Shown: positions 44,181-53,439, counted from the stretch's first letter. The stretch is 64,000 nt of DNA from Coriobacteriaceae bacterium (GCA_902364645.1 CABJEP010000008.1:48159-112158), one strand, 5' to 3'. Notes: generated by a model not told the origin, from the sequence alone. Translations and numbers: made by a program.

Positions 44181-44298
44181 GGAACCGTCCCCTTTCATCA
44201 AATACCAAAACAAGCGCCCAAAGCAATGCGCCATATCACTAAAGCGATTTTTCAACCGCTAGTTTTGCATATTCCCCACCGTGCGCGAGGCCATATAG

Positions 44299-44469
44299 CT
44301 AATTTGCAAAGAAGTGACGCACCATGCACTTGGCGCCCAACGTCTCCCTCCGGATGTTGCCCTGCGAACCATCGATCCAGGCCTTCAGGCTCATAGGAAC
44401 GTCCTCGACCTTTGCAGCATCGAACTCGGGCACGAGGGCAAGTAAAGCATGCGCGATAGCATTGAGCAT
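44299..44469 (-). CDS. Small protein of 56 residues between argG and argH (hypothetical)
   Basis: A 57-codon frame starting MLNAIAHALLALVPEFDAAK and ending VRHFFAN. It has a good ribosome site (GAGGAG, 9 bases before the ATG) and lies on the argG/argH strand between the GC-rich hairpin 44520-44549 and argH. The sequence is part hydrophobic at its start and then amphipathic (MSLKAWIDG...IRRETLGAK). I do not recognise the family. It may be a real small protein or a leader-type peptide. Confidence 0.5.
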   Translation of the reverse strand: MLNAIAHALLALVPEFDAAKVEDVPMSLKAWIDGSQGNIRRETLGAKCMVRHFFAN

Positions 44470-44519
44470 AATGGATACTCCTCATATATATAGGCGCAGA
44501 GCCGCCAAATTGATAGAAG

Positions 44520-44549
44520 GAGCCCCGCCGGACAACCCCGGCGGGGCTC
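44520..44549 (-). terminator. GC-rich hairpin downstream of argG
   Basis: GAGCCCCGCCGG and CCGGCGGGGCTC, a perfect 12-bp stem with a 6-base loop. On the minus strand it is followed by CTTCTATC, a weak uridine tract, so it may terminate only in part or attenuate. Confidence 0.65.
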
Positions 44550-44701
44550 GGACTCAGCCGCAGACGCGGCATCATATATGCGGGCGGAACGTAGGGGCCA
44601 CCGATGTTAAGAAGTGTCAGCAAGCATAACGAAAGGTAGGGACCCCGTGCGCCCGTTATGTATCACGCGGATGGGCGCGCGGATACCAAGGGAAGGAAGG
44701 C

Positions 44702-45928
44702 TTAAGCCTGGACGGCAGCGGAGCTGGGACCCTGGACCTTAGCCCACGTCTTGAGCGACAGCGTATCGATCTCGATAAAGCCGGCGCTGGCCTTCTCGTC
44801 AAACGTGGTGTCGCGGTCGTAGGTGGCCAGACCGTAGTCATAGAGGCTGAAGGGGCTCTTGCGGCCGACGACATGGCAGTTGCCCTTAAAGAACTTCAGA
44901 CGGACGGTGCCGGTCACGAACTTCTGGGTGTCGGCCATAAAGGCGTCGAGCGCGTTTTTGAGTGGGCTGTACCACTGGCCGTTGTACACGGCGGTGGCCC
45001 AATCCTGCTCGAGCTTAATCTTAGTCTTGAGCAGGTCGCCCTCAACGCAAATGTCCTCGAGTGCCTTATGGGCGGTAATGAGCGTCAGGGCGCCGGGAAC
45101 CTCATAGCACTCGCGGCTCTTGAGGCCCACCAGACGATCCTCGACCAGGTCGAGACGGCCAAAGCCGTTGTCGCCCGCAATCCTATTGAGAGCGATGACG
45201 ATCTCGGAGAGCTTCATCTTCTTGCCGTCGACGGCGACGGGCTTGCCGACCTCAAACTCAATCTCGGTATACGTCGGGGTGTCGGGCGTGTCCTCGGGAT
45301 TCTTGGTCATAACCCAGGCGTCGTCGAGCGGCTCATTCCAGGGGTCCTCCAGGTGGCCACACTCAATGGCACGACCCCACAGGTTGTCGTCGATGGAATA
45401 GGGGTTGTCGTTGGCACCCTCGGGAACCGGCACGTTGTGGGCGTGGGCATAGGCGACCTCGTCGGGACGGCACTTCAGATCCCACTCGCGAACGGGGGCG
45501 ATAACCTTAAGCTCGGGGTCGAGGGCCTTGACCGCAGCCTCAAAACGAACCTGGTCGTTACCCTTGCCGGTGCAGCCGTGGGCGACGTAGGTCGCGCCAA
45601 ACCCGTGAGCGACCTCGACAAGCTTCTTGGCGAGCAGCGGGCGAGACAGGGCGGAGAGCAGCGGGTACTTGTTCTCGTACATGGAATTTGCGGCGATGGC
45701 CTTAGTCAGGAACTCATCGGAGAACTCGTCGCGCAGGTCGAGCACCTGGCAATCGAGAACGCCCAGGTCGAGCGCCTTCTGCTTCTTGGCATCCAGGCCG
45801 GTCTCCTCCTGGCCCACGTTGCCGCAGACGCAAACGACATCGAGATTCTTCTCGTCCTGGAGCCACTTGACACATACGGATGTATCAAGACCACCGGAAT
45901 ATGCGAGAACGACTTTTTCCTTGCTCAT
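44702..45928 (-). CDS. argG: Argininosuccinate synthase
   Basis: A 408-residue ArgG that joins citrulline and aspartate with ATP. LAYSGGLDTSVCVKWL is the PP-loop; GCTGKGNDQVRFE and the C-terminal SPFSLYDYGLATYDRDTTF are also typical. ATG 45928 with GAAAGG upstream. A terminator-like hairpin lies in the leader about 100 bases upstream (46030-46068). Confidence 0.95.
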   Translation of the reverse strand: MSKEKVVLAYSGGLDTSVCVKWLQDEKNLDVVCVCGNVGQEETGLDAKKQKALDLGVLDCQVLDLRDEFSDEFLTKAIAANSMYENKYPLLSALSRPLLAKKLVEVAHGFGATYVAHGCTGKGNDQVRFEAAVKALDPELKVIAPVREWDLKCRPDEVAYAHAHNVPVPEGANDNPYSIDDNLWGRAIECGHLEDPWNEPLDDAWVMTKNPEDTPDTPTYTEIEFEVGKPVAVDGKKMKLSEIVIALNRIAGDNGFGRLDLVEDRLVGLKSRECYEVPGALTLITAHKALEDICVEGDLLKTKIKLEQDWATAVYNGQWYSPLKNALDAFMADTQKFVTGTVRLKFFKGNCHVVGRKSPFSLYDYGLATYDRDTTFDEKASAGFIEIDTLSLKTWAKVQGPSSAAVQA

Positions 45929-46029
45929 GGCTGTTTCCTTTCGCCCTTGGTAGCTAGTTAGAACATCGGTCAGTTGCAAGTCATTTCGAGGTCAAAAACC
46001 GTGCAATATCAGGTTAAATAGCAAAAAGC

Positions 46030-46068
46030 AGCACAACATGCCCTAGAAACATGCGTCTATGTCGTGCT
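46030..46068 (-). promoter_or_regulatory. Terminator-like hairpin in the argG leader
   Basis: AGCACGACAT and ATGTTGTGCT pair on the minus strand and are followed by GCTTTTTGC, about 100 bases before the argG start. This is the layout of a transcription attenuator, or the end of an upstream transcript. The 553-base gap 45929-46481 otherwise shows AT-rich sequence; a 152-codon frame at 46064-46522 overlaps the next gene and lacks support. Confidence 0.45.
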
Positions 46069-46481
46069 AAAACCCAACGACCTCAAAATGACTCTGTTGG
46101 AGCATTTAGCCCCATACGGACAGAGACGATTGTTATCGTCGTCGGGAAATTGCGCGCTGGCGTCGGATGGCATTGTCTGCAGTAGTGATGATCTTTACGA
46201 ACTGCATCTGCCTCTCCTTTCACCTATCGCCGGGCGCAATTCTAATATCGTAAACGGTACCTTTTCCTCGGTAAGCGGTTGTTTTTCCGTCTCCGTTTTC
46301 GATGGTCGCTATATTACGCTAAAGTGCCTACAGCGCAAGCGACAAATTCAAATTTCTGAAAATTTTTTTCATTACTTTGTGAAGCGTGGTGCAAACACGC
46401 TCCGTTCCTGCGACAATACGCTCGGTTACTGGTTGATGGTTATAACGTCTGAAACAATTTCGAAACGAAAGGCTCGCTTTT

Positions 46482-47309
46482 ATGCAAACTTACGAATCGG
46501 ACGCCAATATCGGAAACATTAAGCTCATCGCCGTCGACATGGACAAGACACTGCTGACCGACGAGCGCGTGCTGCCGCAAGGCCTTGACGAACGCCTGGA
46601 CAAGCTCGCCGAAGCCGGCATCGTATTCTGCCCCGCCAGCGGACGTCCCGCCCCCAAGCTCGAAGAGATGTTCGAGGGCATCAAGAACCGCCTCGCCTTT
46701 TGTCCCGACAACGGCGCATGCTTGATCTATCGTGGCAGCTATATCTATAAGAGCATTATCGACGTGGAGCTGTACCAGCAGGTCTTGAGCCGCGCCTCGG
46801 AGGATCCTCGCGCTGTCCCCGTCCTGTGCTGCTTCGACGAGTTCTACGTGCTTGCCCGCGACCATCAATACCACGACGAGATCAGCGTCTACTACAACAC
46901 AATCAACTACGTCGACAGCTTTGAGGGCATTGATATCGAGTCCAACAAGATCTCGATCTTCTTCCCCGCCTACGATGCCGAGCCCGCATTCCGCGAGACC
47001 TATAGCCCCGAGTTCTCGGACAAGCTCTACGTCACCAATGCCGGGCGCGAGTGGATCGACTTCATGAACTTGGGCGTCGACAAGGGCGCCGGCGTCGCGC
47101 ACCTATGCGAGCACCTGGACATCGATATCGCCGACGCCGCCGCCGTGGGCGATACGTACAACGATATCCCCATGCTGGAGCGCGTCGGACATAGCTTTAT
47201 CGTGGACAACGCCGAGGAGCATATGAACGCGCATGCTAAGTGGCGCATTCCGAGCAACAACGACGGGGGCGTACTGACGCTCATCGACGCCATCTTGGCG
47301 GCTCGGTAG
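46482..47309 (+). CDS. Cof-type HAD-IIB phosphatase
   Basis: A 275-residue sugar-phosphatase-like HAD protein of the Cof subfamily. Motif I VDMDKTLLTDERVLP, a type-IIB cap in the middle, the lysine region DKGAGVAHLCEHL and motif IV VGDTYNDIPMLE are present. Substrate unknown. ATG 46482 with GAAAGG upstream. Followed by the long inverted repeat 47320-47448. Confidence 0.85.
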   Translation: MQTYESDANIGNIKLIAVDMDKTLLTDERVLPQGLDERLDKLAEAGIVFCPASGRPAPKLEEMFEGIKNRLAFCPDNGACLIYRGSYIYKSIIDVELYQQVLSRASEDPRAVPVLCCFDEFYVLARDHQYHDEISVYYNTINYVDSFEGIDIESNKISIFFPAYDAEPAFRETYSPEFSDKLYVTNAGREWIDFMNLGVDKGAGVAHLCEHLDIDIADAAAVGDTYNDIPMLERVGHSFIVDNAEEHMNAHAKWRIPSNNDGGVLTLIDAILAAR

Positions 47310-47319
47310 CCGTCCCATC

Positions 47320-47448
47320 GGGCCTGACCGGGCGGCACGGGATAACTTTTCGCTCGGTCAGGTCCTGCGCAAGACGAAAGCCACATTAAGTGGCTTTCTT
47401 TGCGTGCGGAATCTACGAAAAGTTAACCCGTGCCGCCCGGCCAGGCCC
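47320..47448. repeat. Long two-part inverted repeat (129 bp)
   Basis: 33-base arms (from GGGCCTGACCGGGCGGCAC and its partner) with only two mismatches enclose CGCAAGA...TTTGCG and an inner AAAGCCAC-ATTAA-GTGGCTTT hairpin. It lies 10 bases after the Cof-type gene. It is not a member of the R70 or R100 families. Confidence 0.8.
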
Positions 47449-47515
47449 TAGGTTTACTTTCCTGCCGCCAAGATGGCGTCTTGAGTGTCTAGATACTTAG
47501 CTGAAATGATTTGAG

Positions 47516-47595
47516 CAGAGGGGAGCTCCTTGTTGGGAGGGGCTCCCCTCTGTTTTGGTTACTGTGGGACAAATTAATCAGTAGTGTTTGTCCCA
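47516..47595 (+). terminator. Tandem hairpins between the Cof-type gene and polA
   Basis: CAGAGGGGAGC/GCTCCCCTCTG followed by TTTT (47516-47556) and TGGGACAAA/TTTGTCCCA (47565-47595). The genes on either side are convergent. The second contains a 16-mer (TGGGACAAATTAATCA) found with one change at 35088-35103. Confidence 0.7.
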
Positions 47596-47652
47596 AATCT
47601 TAAGTATGTGGGGGCTTGCGTCTTGGGCGAGCTTGCCTTATGGAGTGCTTCC

Positions 47653-50403
47653 CTATTTCGCGTCGGCCCAGGTTATGCCGGTACTGGCTTCGGCGATCAA
47701 CGGTACGCGGAGGTCTACTACGTGTTCCATGGCGTCGCGGACCATGGTGGTTAGGCGCTCGACTTCGTTGACGGGGCACTCAAAGTCCAGTTCGTCGTGT
47801 ACCTGCAGGATCATGTGGGCGGCAAAGCCCTCTTCTTCCAGGCGGCGGCTTACGCGGGCCATGGCGATCTTGATGATGTCGGCGGCGGTGCCCTGCATGG
47901 GGTGGTTCATGGCCGTGCGCTCGCCAAAGCCGCGGAGTTGCGGATTTTTGGCCTTGAGCTCCGGAATGTGGCGACGGCGGCCGTACATGGTCTCGGCGTA
48001 ACCTGTCTGCTTGGCACGCACCACCACGTTGTCGAGGAACGTGCGCACGCCCGGATAGGCCTCATAGTAGCGGTCGATCATGTCGCGCGCCTCGGCCATC
48101 GAGATATGCAGCGACTGCGACAGACCGTAGGCCTGCTGGCCATACACAATGCCAAAGTTCACGGCCTTGGCGCGACTGCGCAAGTCGGGCGTTACCTCGG
48201 ACACCGGCACGCCAAACACGCGTGCCGCCGTCTCGGCATGGAAGTCCTCGCCCTCGTTAAAGGCGCGCACCAGGTGCTCGTCACCTGAGAGATGTGCCAG
48301 TAGACGCAGCTCGATCTGCGAGTAGTCCACCGCCAAAAAGACGCTTCCCTCGCCTGCCGAAAACGCCGTCTTGACGGTACGGCCCAGCTCAGAGCGCGTC
48401 GGGATGTTCTGCAGGTTCGGGTCGCTCGAGGACAGACGCCCCGTTGCCGTGATGGTCTGGTTGTACGTGGTGTGCACGCGACCGTCACCGCGGCGCAGCG
48501 GACCCAGCGTGTCCAGATAGGTAGACTTGATCTTGGACTTCTCACGCCAGTCCAAGATCAGACGCACGATTTCGTGGTCACGGGCAAGGTCGCTCAGCAC
48601 CTTGGCATTGGTCGAATAGTAGCCGCGCTTGGTCTTTTTGAGGCCTTTGGTCGGAAGCCCCATAACGTCAAACAGCACATGCGAGAGCTGCATGGGGCTG
48701 CCGATGTTAAAGGTCTCGTCGCCGGCCAGGTCGCGAATGCTGCGCTCGACCTCGGCAATCTGGGTAGCAAGCCCCTCGGACAGACTATGCAGACGGTCGG
48801 GGTCCACGAGCATGCCCGCGCGCTCCATCTTGGCAAGCACCGGCACGAGCGGCATCTCGATGCCATCGAACACGTTGGCGGCGTTCTCGCGGACCATGCG
48901 GTCGCGCAGCGGTGCAACCAGCGCCAGCGTCAAAGCCGCCGTGCGAGCGGCGGGCGCAGGAGCGTCCTCGCCGGCACCCTCCGCACCGCGCGCCGCAGGC
49001 AGCGCCATCTGCAGATAGGTATCGGCCAGATACGCCTCATCGAACTCGGAGCGGTCGGAATCCAACAGGTAGGCGGCGACCACGGTGTCGAAGATGCGCG
49101 TGGAATCGACTGCCAGCGGATCCATAAGCTCGCGCTCGGAAGAATCGACGGGCGAAAGCTCATGCAGTAGAGCCTTCGTATCCGGGCTCGCCACGCGGCC
49201 CTCCATAAACAGGCGCGCAAGCACACCGACAATCACGCCGTGGGCGAAATTGAAGCCATCAACCACGGCAGTGGTACCGCCGTCGTCCTCCTCAAGCGCA
49301 AGCAGCCCCCTGGACGTCGCCAGCCACAGCGTGCGCGTCAGGCCAAAAAGCGCGCCCTCCTCCTTGTCATCGTCCACCACGGCGGCAATCCACTCGCCTG
49401 CCTTGATCGCACGCGAAACCTCGGACGCAACGGCAGCAAGCGCCCCAGCATCGCCAGCGGCGGCACGCGAAACCGCGGGTATCTCAAACGTGCTTGCAGC
49501 GGCCGTAGCCCCACCCTCGCCACCGATTAGTGACAAGAAACGGTTCTGCATGGCTGTAATGCCGAGCGTGCCCAGCGCCGCGGACACTTCGTCGGCAGAA
49601 AACGCCGGGAAGGACGTTTCGTCAAAGTCGAGCTCGACAGGCGCATCGGTGCGAATGGTTGCGACCTTGCGGCTCAGCAGGGCATCGTCGATGTGCGCAC
49701 GCAGGTTCTCGCCCATCTTGCCCTTGACCTCGTCGGCATGCGCGATGACCTCGTCCAAGCTGCCGTACTGTGCGATGAGCGCGCTCGCCTTTTTGGGACC
49801 GATGCCCGGTACGCCGGGAATGTTGTCCGACGTGTCGCCCTTCAGGCCGTAAAAATCGGGCACGAGCGCCGGCGTAATGCCGTGATACAGGTCATCCACG
49901 CTCTCGGGCGTCATAATCGCTACGTCGGACAGGCCCTTGCGGGTCGAGACCACGTTGACGTGCTCGGTCACAAGCTGATACATGTCGCGGTCGCCGGTCA
50001 CCAGCAGCATGTCGCAGCCTGCCTCCTCACCCAGGCGCGCCATGGTTCCCAGGATATCGTCGCCTTCCCAGCCCTCGGACTGCAGAATCGGCACGTTGAG
50101 CGCGGTGAGCAGCTCTTTAATCATCGGAAACTGCACGTGCAGATCGGGGTCCATGGGCGGGCGCTGCGCCTTATACTGCGGCAGCATCTCCATGCGCACG
50201 CGCGGCTTGCCCTTATCAAACGCCACGACCACACCGTCGGGGTTAAAGGCATCGATCATCTTGAGAAACATGTTCAGAAAGCCAAAGATCGCGTTGGTGG
50301 GGCGACCGTCCGGCGCGTTCATGGTCGGCGGCACGGCGTGGAAGGCGCGGTGCATGAGCGAGTTGCCGTCAATAACGGCAAAGGTGCGGCGCTTGTCAGA
50401 CAT
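47653..50403 (-). CDS. polA: DNA polymerase I
   Basis: A 916-residue family A polymerase. Residues about 1-300 are the 5'-3' exonuclease/FEN domain (VIDGNSLMHRAFHAVP, GWEGDDILGT, VTGDRDMYQLV, GIGPKKASALI). Residues about 310-520 correspond to the 3'-5' exonuclease domain but I do not see its DxE motif, so proofreading is probably lost. Residues 530-916 are the polymerase: DPNLQNIPTRSELGR, VDYSQIELRLLAHLSGD, RAKAVNFGIVYG and QVHDELDFE. ATG 50403. Confidence 0.94.
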   Translation of the reverse strand: MSDKRRTFAVIDGNSLMHRAFHAVPPTMNAPDGRPTNAIFGFLNMFLKMIDAFNPDGVVVAFDKGKPRVRMEMLPQYKAQRPPMDPDLHVQFPMIKELLTALNVPILQSEGWEGDDILGTMARLGEEAGCDMLLVTGDRDMYQLVTEHVNVVSTRKGLSDVAIMTPESVDDLYHGITPALVPDFYGLKGDTSDNIPGVPGIGPKKASALIAQYGSLDEVIAHADEVKGKMGENLRAHIDDALLSRKVATIRTDAPVELDFDETSFPAFSADEVSAALGTLGITAMQNRFLSLIGGEGGATAAASTFEIPAVSRAAAGDAGALAAVASEVSRAIKAGEWIAAVVDDDKEEGALFGLTRTLWLATSRGLLALEEDDGGTTAVVDGFNFAHGVIVGVLARLFMEGRVASPDTKALLHELSPVDSSERELMDPLAVDSTRIFDTVVAAYLLDSDRSEFDEAYLADTYLQMALPAARGAEGAGEDAPAPAARTAALTLALVAPLRDRMVRENAANVFDGIEMPLVPVLAKMERAGMLVDPDRLHSLSEGLATQIAEVERSIRDLAGDETFNIGSPMQLSHVLFDVMGLPTKGLKKTKRGYYSTNAKVLSDLARDHEIVRLILDWREKSKIKSTYLDTLGPLRRGDGRVHTTYNQTITATGRLSSSDPNLQNIPTRSELGRTVKTAFSAGEGSVFLAVDYSQIELRLLAHLSGDEHLVRAFNEGEDFHAETAARVFGVPVSEVTPDLRSRAKAVNFGIVYGQQAYGLSQSLHISMAEARDMIDRYYEAYPGVRTFLDNVVVRAKQTGYAETMYGRRRHIPELKAKNPQLRGFGERTAMNHPMQGTAADIIKIAMARVSRRLEEEGFAAHMILQVHDELDFECPVNEVERLTTMVRDAMEHVVDLRVPLIAEASTGITWADAK

Positions 50404-50569
50404 ATTGAATACCTCGCTTTGGGCTGGGCACGGTTTGCTCACACCAGTTTACACGCTCCCCGCCCCGCGACCACCGCACATCAAGCTCCCCTGCCGCCGC
50501 GAGCCCGCGCGTGATACGATGGCTCACGGTACATCAACCAGCACGATCGATCCGAAAGGAGCCTGCGTC

Positions 50570-51967
50570 ATGGAGCGTCCCTGCGCATGGAAAAAGTACA
50601 CGCCTCAGCAAGTCGAGGAGCTCGAGGAGCTTTGCCGTGGCTATAAGCAGTTTTTGAGCGAGAACAAGACCGAGCGCCTGTGCGTCAAGACCGGTATCAA
50701 GATGGCCGAGGAGGCGGGCTACGTCAATCTGGAGACCGTGATCGCCGAGGGCCGCGCGCTCAAGGCCGGCGACAAGGTGTACGCCGCCAATCACGGCAAG
50801 GACCTCATGCTCGTCAACCTGGGCACCGCCCCGCTCGAGCAGGGCTTTAACATCCTGGGCGCCCACGTGGACTCGCCGCGCCTGGACCTCAAGCAGAACC
50901 CCGCCTTCGAGGCCGGCGACATGGCCTACCTCGACACGCACTACTACGGCGGCGTCAAGAGCTACCACTGGGTAGCCTCCCCGCTCGCGCTTGTGGGCGT
51001 CATCTGCAAAAAGGACGGCACCACCGTCGACATCAACATCGGCGACAAGGCGGACGACCCGGTCTTTACCATCTCCGACCTGCTGATCCACCTCTCGAGC
51101 GAGCAGATGTCCAAGCCCGCCAAGGACGCCGTCGACGCCGAGATCCTTGACGTGATCGTGGGCGGCCGTCCCGTCAAGTTTGACGAGGACGACAAGGACG
51201 CCCCCAAGGAGCCCGTCAAGCAGATGTTCCTGGACATCCTCAAGGAGCAGTACGACGTCGAGGAGGAGGACTTCCTCTCCGCCGAGATCGAGGTCGTGCC
51301 CGCCGGCCCCGCCCGCGACATGGGCCTCGACCGCTCCATGATTCTGGGCTATGGCCACGACGACCGCGTCTGCGCCTACCCCTCCATGCTCGCCCAGATC
51401 AACGTCGCCAACGTGGAGCGCACGAGCATCACGCTCATCGTCGACAAGGAGGAGATCGGTTCCGTGGGTGCCACCGGCATGACGAGCCGCTTCTTCGAGA
51501 ACACCGTCGCCGAGATCATGACGCTCGCCGGCGAGGATAGCCCGCTGGCCCTGCGCCGTGCACTCGCCCACAGCCGCATGCTCTCCTCTGACGTGTCCGC
51601 CGGCTTCGACCCGGGCTACGCCGGCAAGTTCGAGACCAAGAACGCAGCCTTTATGGGTCGTGGCCTGTGCTTTAACAAGTACACGGGCAGCCGCGGCAAG
51701 GGCGGCTCCAACGACGCCGACGCCGAGTACGTGGCCCTCGTCCGCGACATCATGGACGAGGCCGGCGTGGACTTCCAGACCTGCGAGCTCGGCCGTGTCA
51801 ACGCGGGCGGCGGCGGCACCATCGCCTACATCATGGCCAAGTACGGCATGAACGTCATCGACTCCGGCGTTGCCGTCCTGTCCATGCACGCCCTGTGGGA
51901 GGTCGCTAACAAGGCCGATATCTACGAGGCCTATCGCGGCTACAAGGCCTTCCTCGAGCGCGCCTAA
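50570..51967 (+). CDS. M18 family aminopeptidase
   Basis: A 465-residue zinc aminopeptidase of family M18 (aspartyl aminopeptidase-like). Metal and catalytic motifs: GAHVDSPRLD (first His ligand), VDKEEIGSVGATG (acidic pair) and SMHALWEV with a His near the end. ATG 50570 with AAAGGAG upstream. The frame stays open far upstream only as an antisense shadow of polA. Followed by R70 copy 5. Confidence 0.9.
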   Translation: MERPCAWKKYTPQQVEELEELCRGYKQFLSENKTERLCVKTGIKMAEEAGYVNLETVIAEGRALKAGDKVYAANHGKDLMLVNLGTAPLEQGFNILGAHVDSPRLDLKQNPAFEAGDMAYLDTHYYGGVKSYHWVASPLALVGVICKKDGTTVDINIGDKADDPVFTISDLLIHLSSEQMSKPAKDAVDAEILDVIVGGRPVKFDEDDKDAPKEPVKQMFLDILKEQYDVEEEDFLSAEIEVVPAGPARDMGLDRSMILGYGHDDRVCAYPSMLAQINVANVERTSITLIVDKEEIGSVGATGMTSRFFENTVAEIMTLAGEDSPLALRRALAHSRMLSSDVSAGFDPGYAGKFETKNAAFMGRGLCFNKYTGSRGKGGSNDADAEYVALVRDIMDEAGVDFQTCELGRVNAGGGGTIAYIMAKYGMNVIDSGVAVLSMHALWEVANKADIYEAYRGYKAFLERA

Positions 51968-51979
51968 CCAGTCCCTTAT

Positions 51980-52047
51980 AACTTGCGGTGAAATACGGAC
52001 TAAACTGGCCCATAAACGGCCAAAACAGACCGTATTCCACCGCAACT
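51980..52047. repeat. R70 inverted repeat, copy 5
   Basis: Ends CTTGCGGTGAAATA and complement (one unpaired position). The inner helix is TACGG-A-CT/AG-A-CCGTA with TGGCC/GGCCA at the tip: a third inner-helix sequence, again compensated. It lies between the M18 gene and yaaA, both on the plus strand. Confidence 0.8.
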
Positions 52048-52067
52048 TTTTTGGCAGAGGAGCGTCC

Positions 52068-52877
52068 ATGCTGCAGGTCATCATTTCGCCCGCCAAGCAG
52101 ATGCGCGCGGCCCAAGATGCTTTTGAAGTCCTGGGCATTCCACCTTTTGCGCACGAGACGGCTCGCCTCCACCGCGCACTGCTAGATATCGAACGAAATG
52201 AAGGCAGCGGCGGCCTGCAAGCGCTATGGAACGTGAGTGACAAACTGTTGGGGCCTTGCCTCAACACCCTGCATGAGTTCGGGTCCATCCTGAAAAACGG
52301 CGATCTCGACAATCCCGCACTCGCCCGTCACCTCTCCCCTGCCGTCATGTCCTATCACGGCATTCAATACCAGAGCATGGCGCCCGAGGTGATGGATGCC
52401 GCACAACTCGACTGGCTGCAAAACCATCTCTGGATCCTCTCCGGATTGTACGGATGCGTGCGGCCTTTCCATGGCGTTGAGCCCTATCGGCTCGAAATGG
52501 GAGCCAAGCTCGCCGTCGACAACGCCCGTGACCTCTATGCGTTTTGGGGCGACAAACTTGCATGCGCCATTGCGCCGACCGGCTCCAACACCACGGTCGT
52601 CAACCTTGCCAGCGTGGAGTACGCCAAGACCGTTCTACCCCATCTCGCAGGCGACGCCACAACCGTCACTTGTCTCTTTGGCGAAGGTGTCCGCAACGGC
52701 AAGCCCATCCAGCGATCGACCGCCAGCAAAAAGGCACGCGGCTCCATGGTGCGCTGGATGGCAGAAAACAAGCTCGAGGATGTAAGCGGGCTCACCGCGT
52801 TCGACGTTGGTTATCGTCACCTTCCCGAGCTTTCAAATAAAAACACTTTGGTCTTCCTGAACGAACAGACCTTGTAG
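52068..52877 (+). CDS. yaaA: YaaA family peroxide-stress protein (DUF328)
   Basis: A 269-residue YaaA homologue. ISPAKQM at the start, FSGLYG-like block (WILSGLYGCVRPF), PYRLEMG and FWGDKL match the family. In E. coli YaaA limits free iron during H2O2 stress and binds DNA; the biochemical role is unsettled. ATG 52068 behind GAGGAG. Confidence 0.85.
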   Translation: MLQVIISPAKQMRAAQDAFEVLGIPPFAHETARLHRALLDIERNEGSGGLQALWNVSDKLLGPCLNTLHEFGSILKNGDLDNPALARHLSPAVMSYHGIQYQSMAPEVMDAAQLDWLQNHLWILSGLYGCVRPFHGVEPYRLEMGAKLAVDNARDLYAFWGDKLACAIAPTGSNTTVVNLASVEYAKTVLPHLAGDATTVTCLFGEGVRNGKPIQRSTASKKARGSMVRWMAENKLEDVSGLTAFDVGYRHLPELSNKNTLVFLNEQTL

Positions 52878-52917
52878 AACCACCGCTGCTTTTGAATGTG
52901 CTGCCTAGACACGGCGT

Positions 52918-53439
52918 CTATTCCGCCAAGCCGTCGGCTTTGGCAATTTTATTTGTCGAACCGTCCTGATAGACAATCTTGACGTGCTCAACCTCGGAAA
53001 CCGCAACACCCGTCGGAGGCTCCAGACGCCATTCCGTCAGGGCGATATCCATGGTCGTGGGCACATCTCCTTGATCTTTGAGCTTCACCGTCAGCGTTTT
53101 GAGCGCCGCGTCAAACGTCACGCGTTCGATTTCTTCACCTGGAATGGACCCACCACTCAGCTGCAACTGCACAAACTCATCGCGCGGGTACCAATAATCG
53201 CCCGGAATGGCGAGCGTATTGGCATTACCGCCGGTACTCCTCACCGTCATAATCGGTAGGCCATCATCAGCGTCGAACTCCCATACAGCGCCGCCACGAC
53301 CACCAAACGTCCAGATACAACAGGCAATCACCATCACGACAAGGATCGCAAAACCGATTGCGACCAGCCCATGATGGGCACGGCCCTCCTCGGCCGACAC
53401 GTCCCACTGTGTCTCTCGATATAGATGCTTGTCTTCCAT
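52918..53439 (-). CDS. Membrane-anchored hypothetical protein
   Basis: A 173-residue protein with one hydrophobic helix at about residues 24-45 (LVAIGFAILVVMVIACCIWTF), a short cytoplasmic N-terminus and about 125 residues predicted outside. The outside part is rich in short strands (ERVTFDAALKTLTVKLKDQ) and ends acidic. No cysteine or catalytic motif stands out. I do not recognise a family. It is divergent from the thiC riboswitch gene. Confidence 0.65.
   Translation of the reverse strand: MEDKHLYRETQWDVSAEEGRAHHGLVAIGFAILVVMVIACCIWTFGGRGGAVWEFDADDGLPIMTVRSTGGNANTLAIPGDYWYPRDEFVQLQLSGGSIPGEEIERVTFDAALKTLTVKLKDQGDVPTTMDIALTEWRLEPPTGVAVSEVEHVKIVYQDGSTNKIAKADGLAE

Noticed and set aside
46064..46522. 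152-codon ORF upstream of the Cof-type gene
   Set aside because: Overlaps the next gene in another frame, no ribosome site, starts inside the argG leader hairpin.
49982..51967. A 661-residue M18 protein
   Set aside because: The first ~195 codons are antisense to polA; the family start and ribosome site are at 50570.
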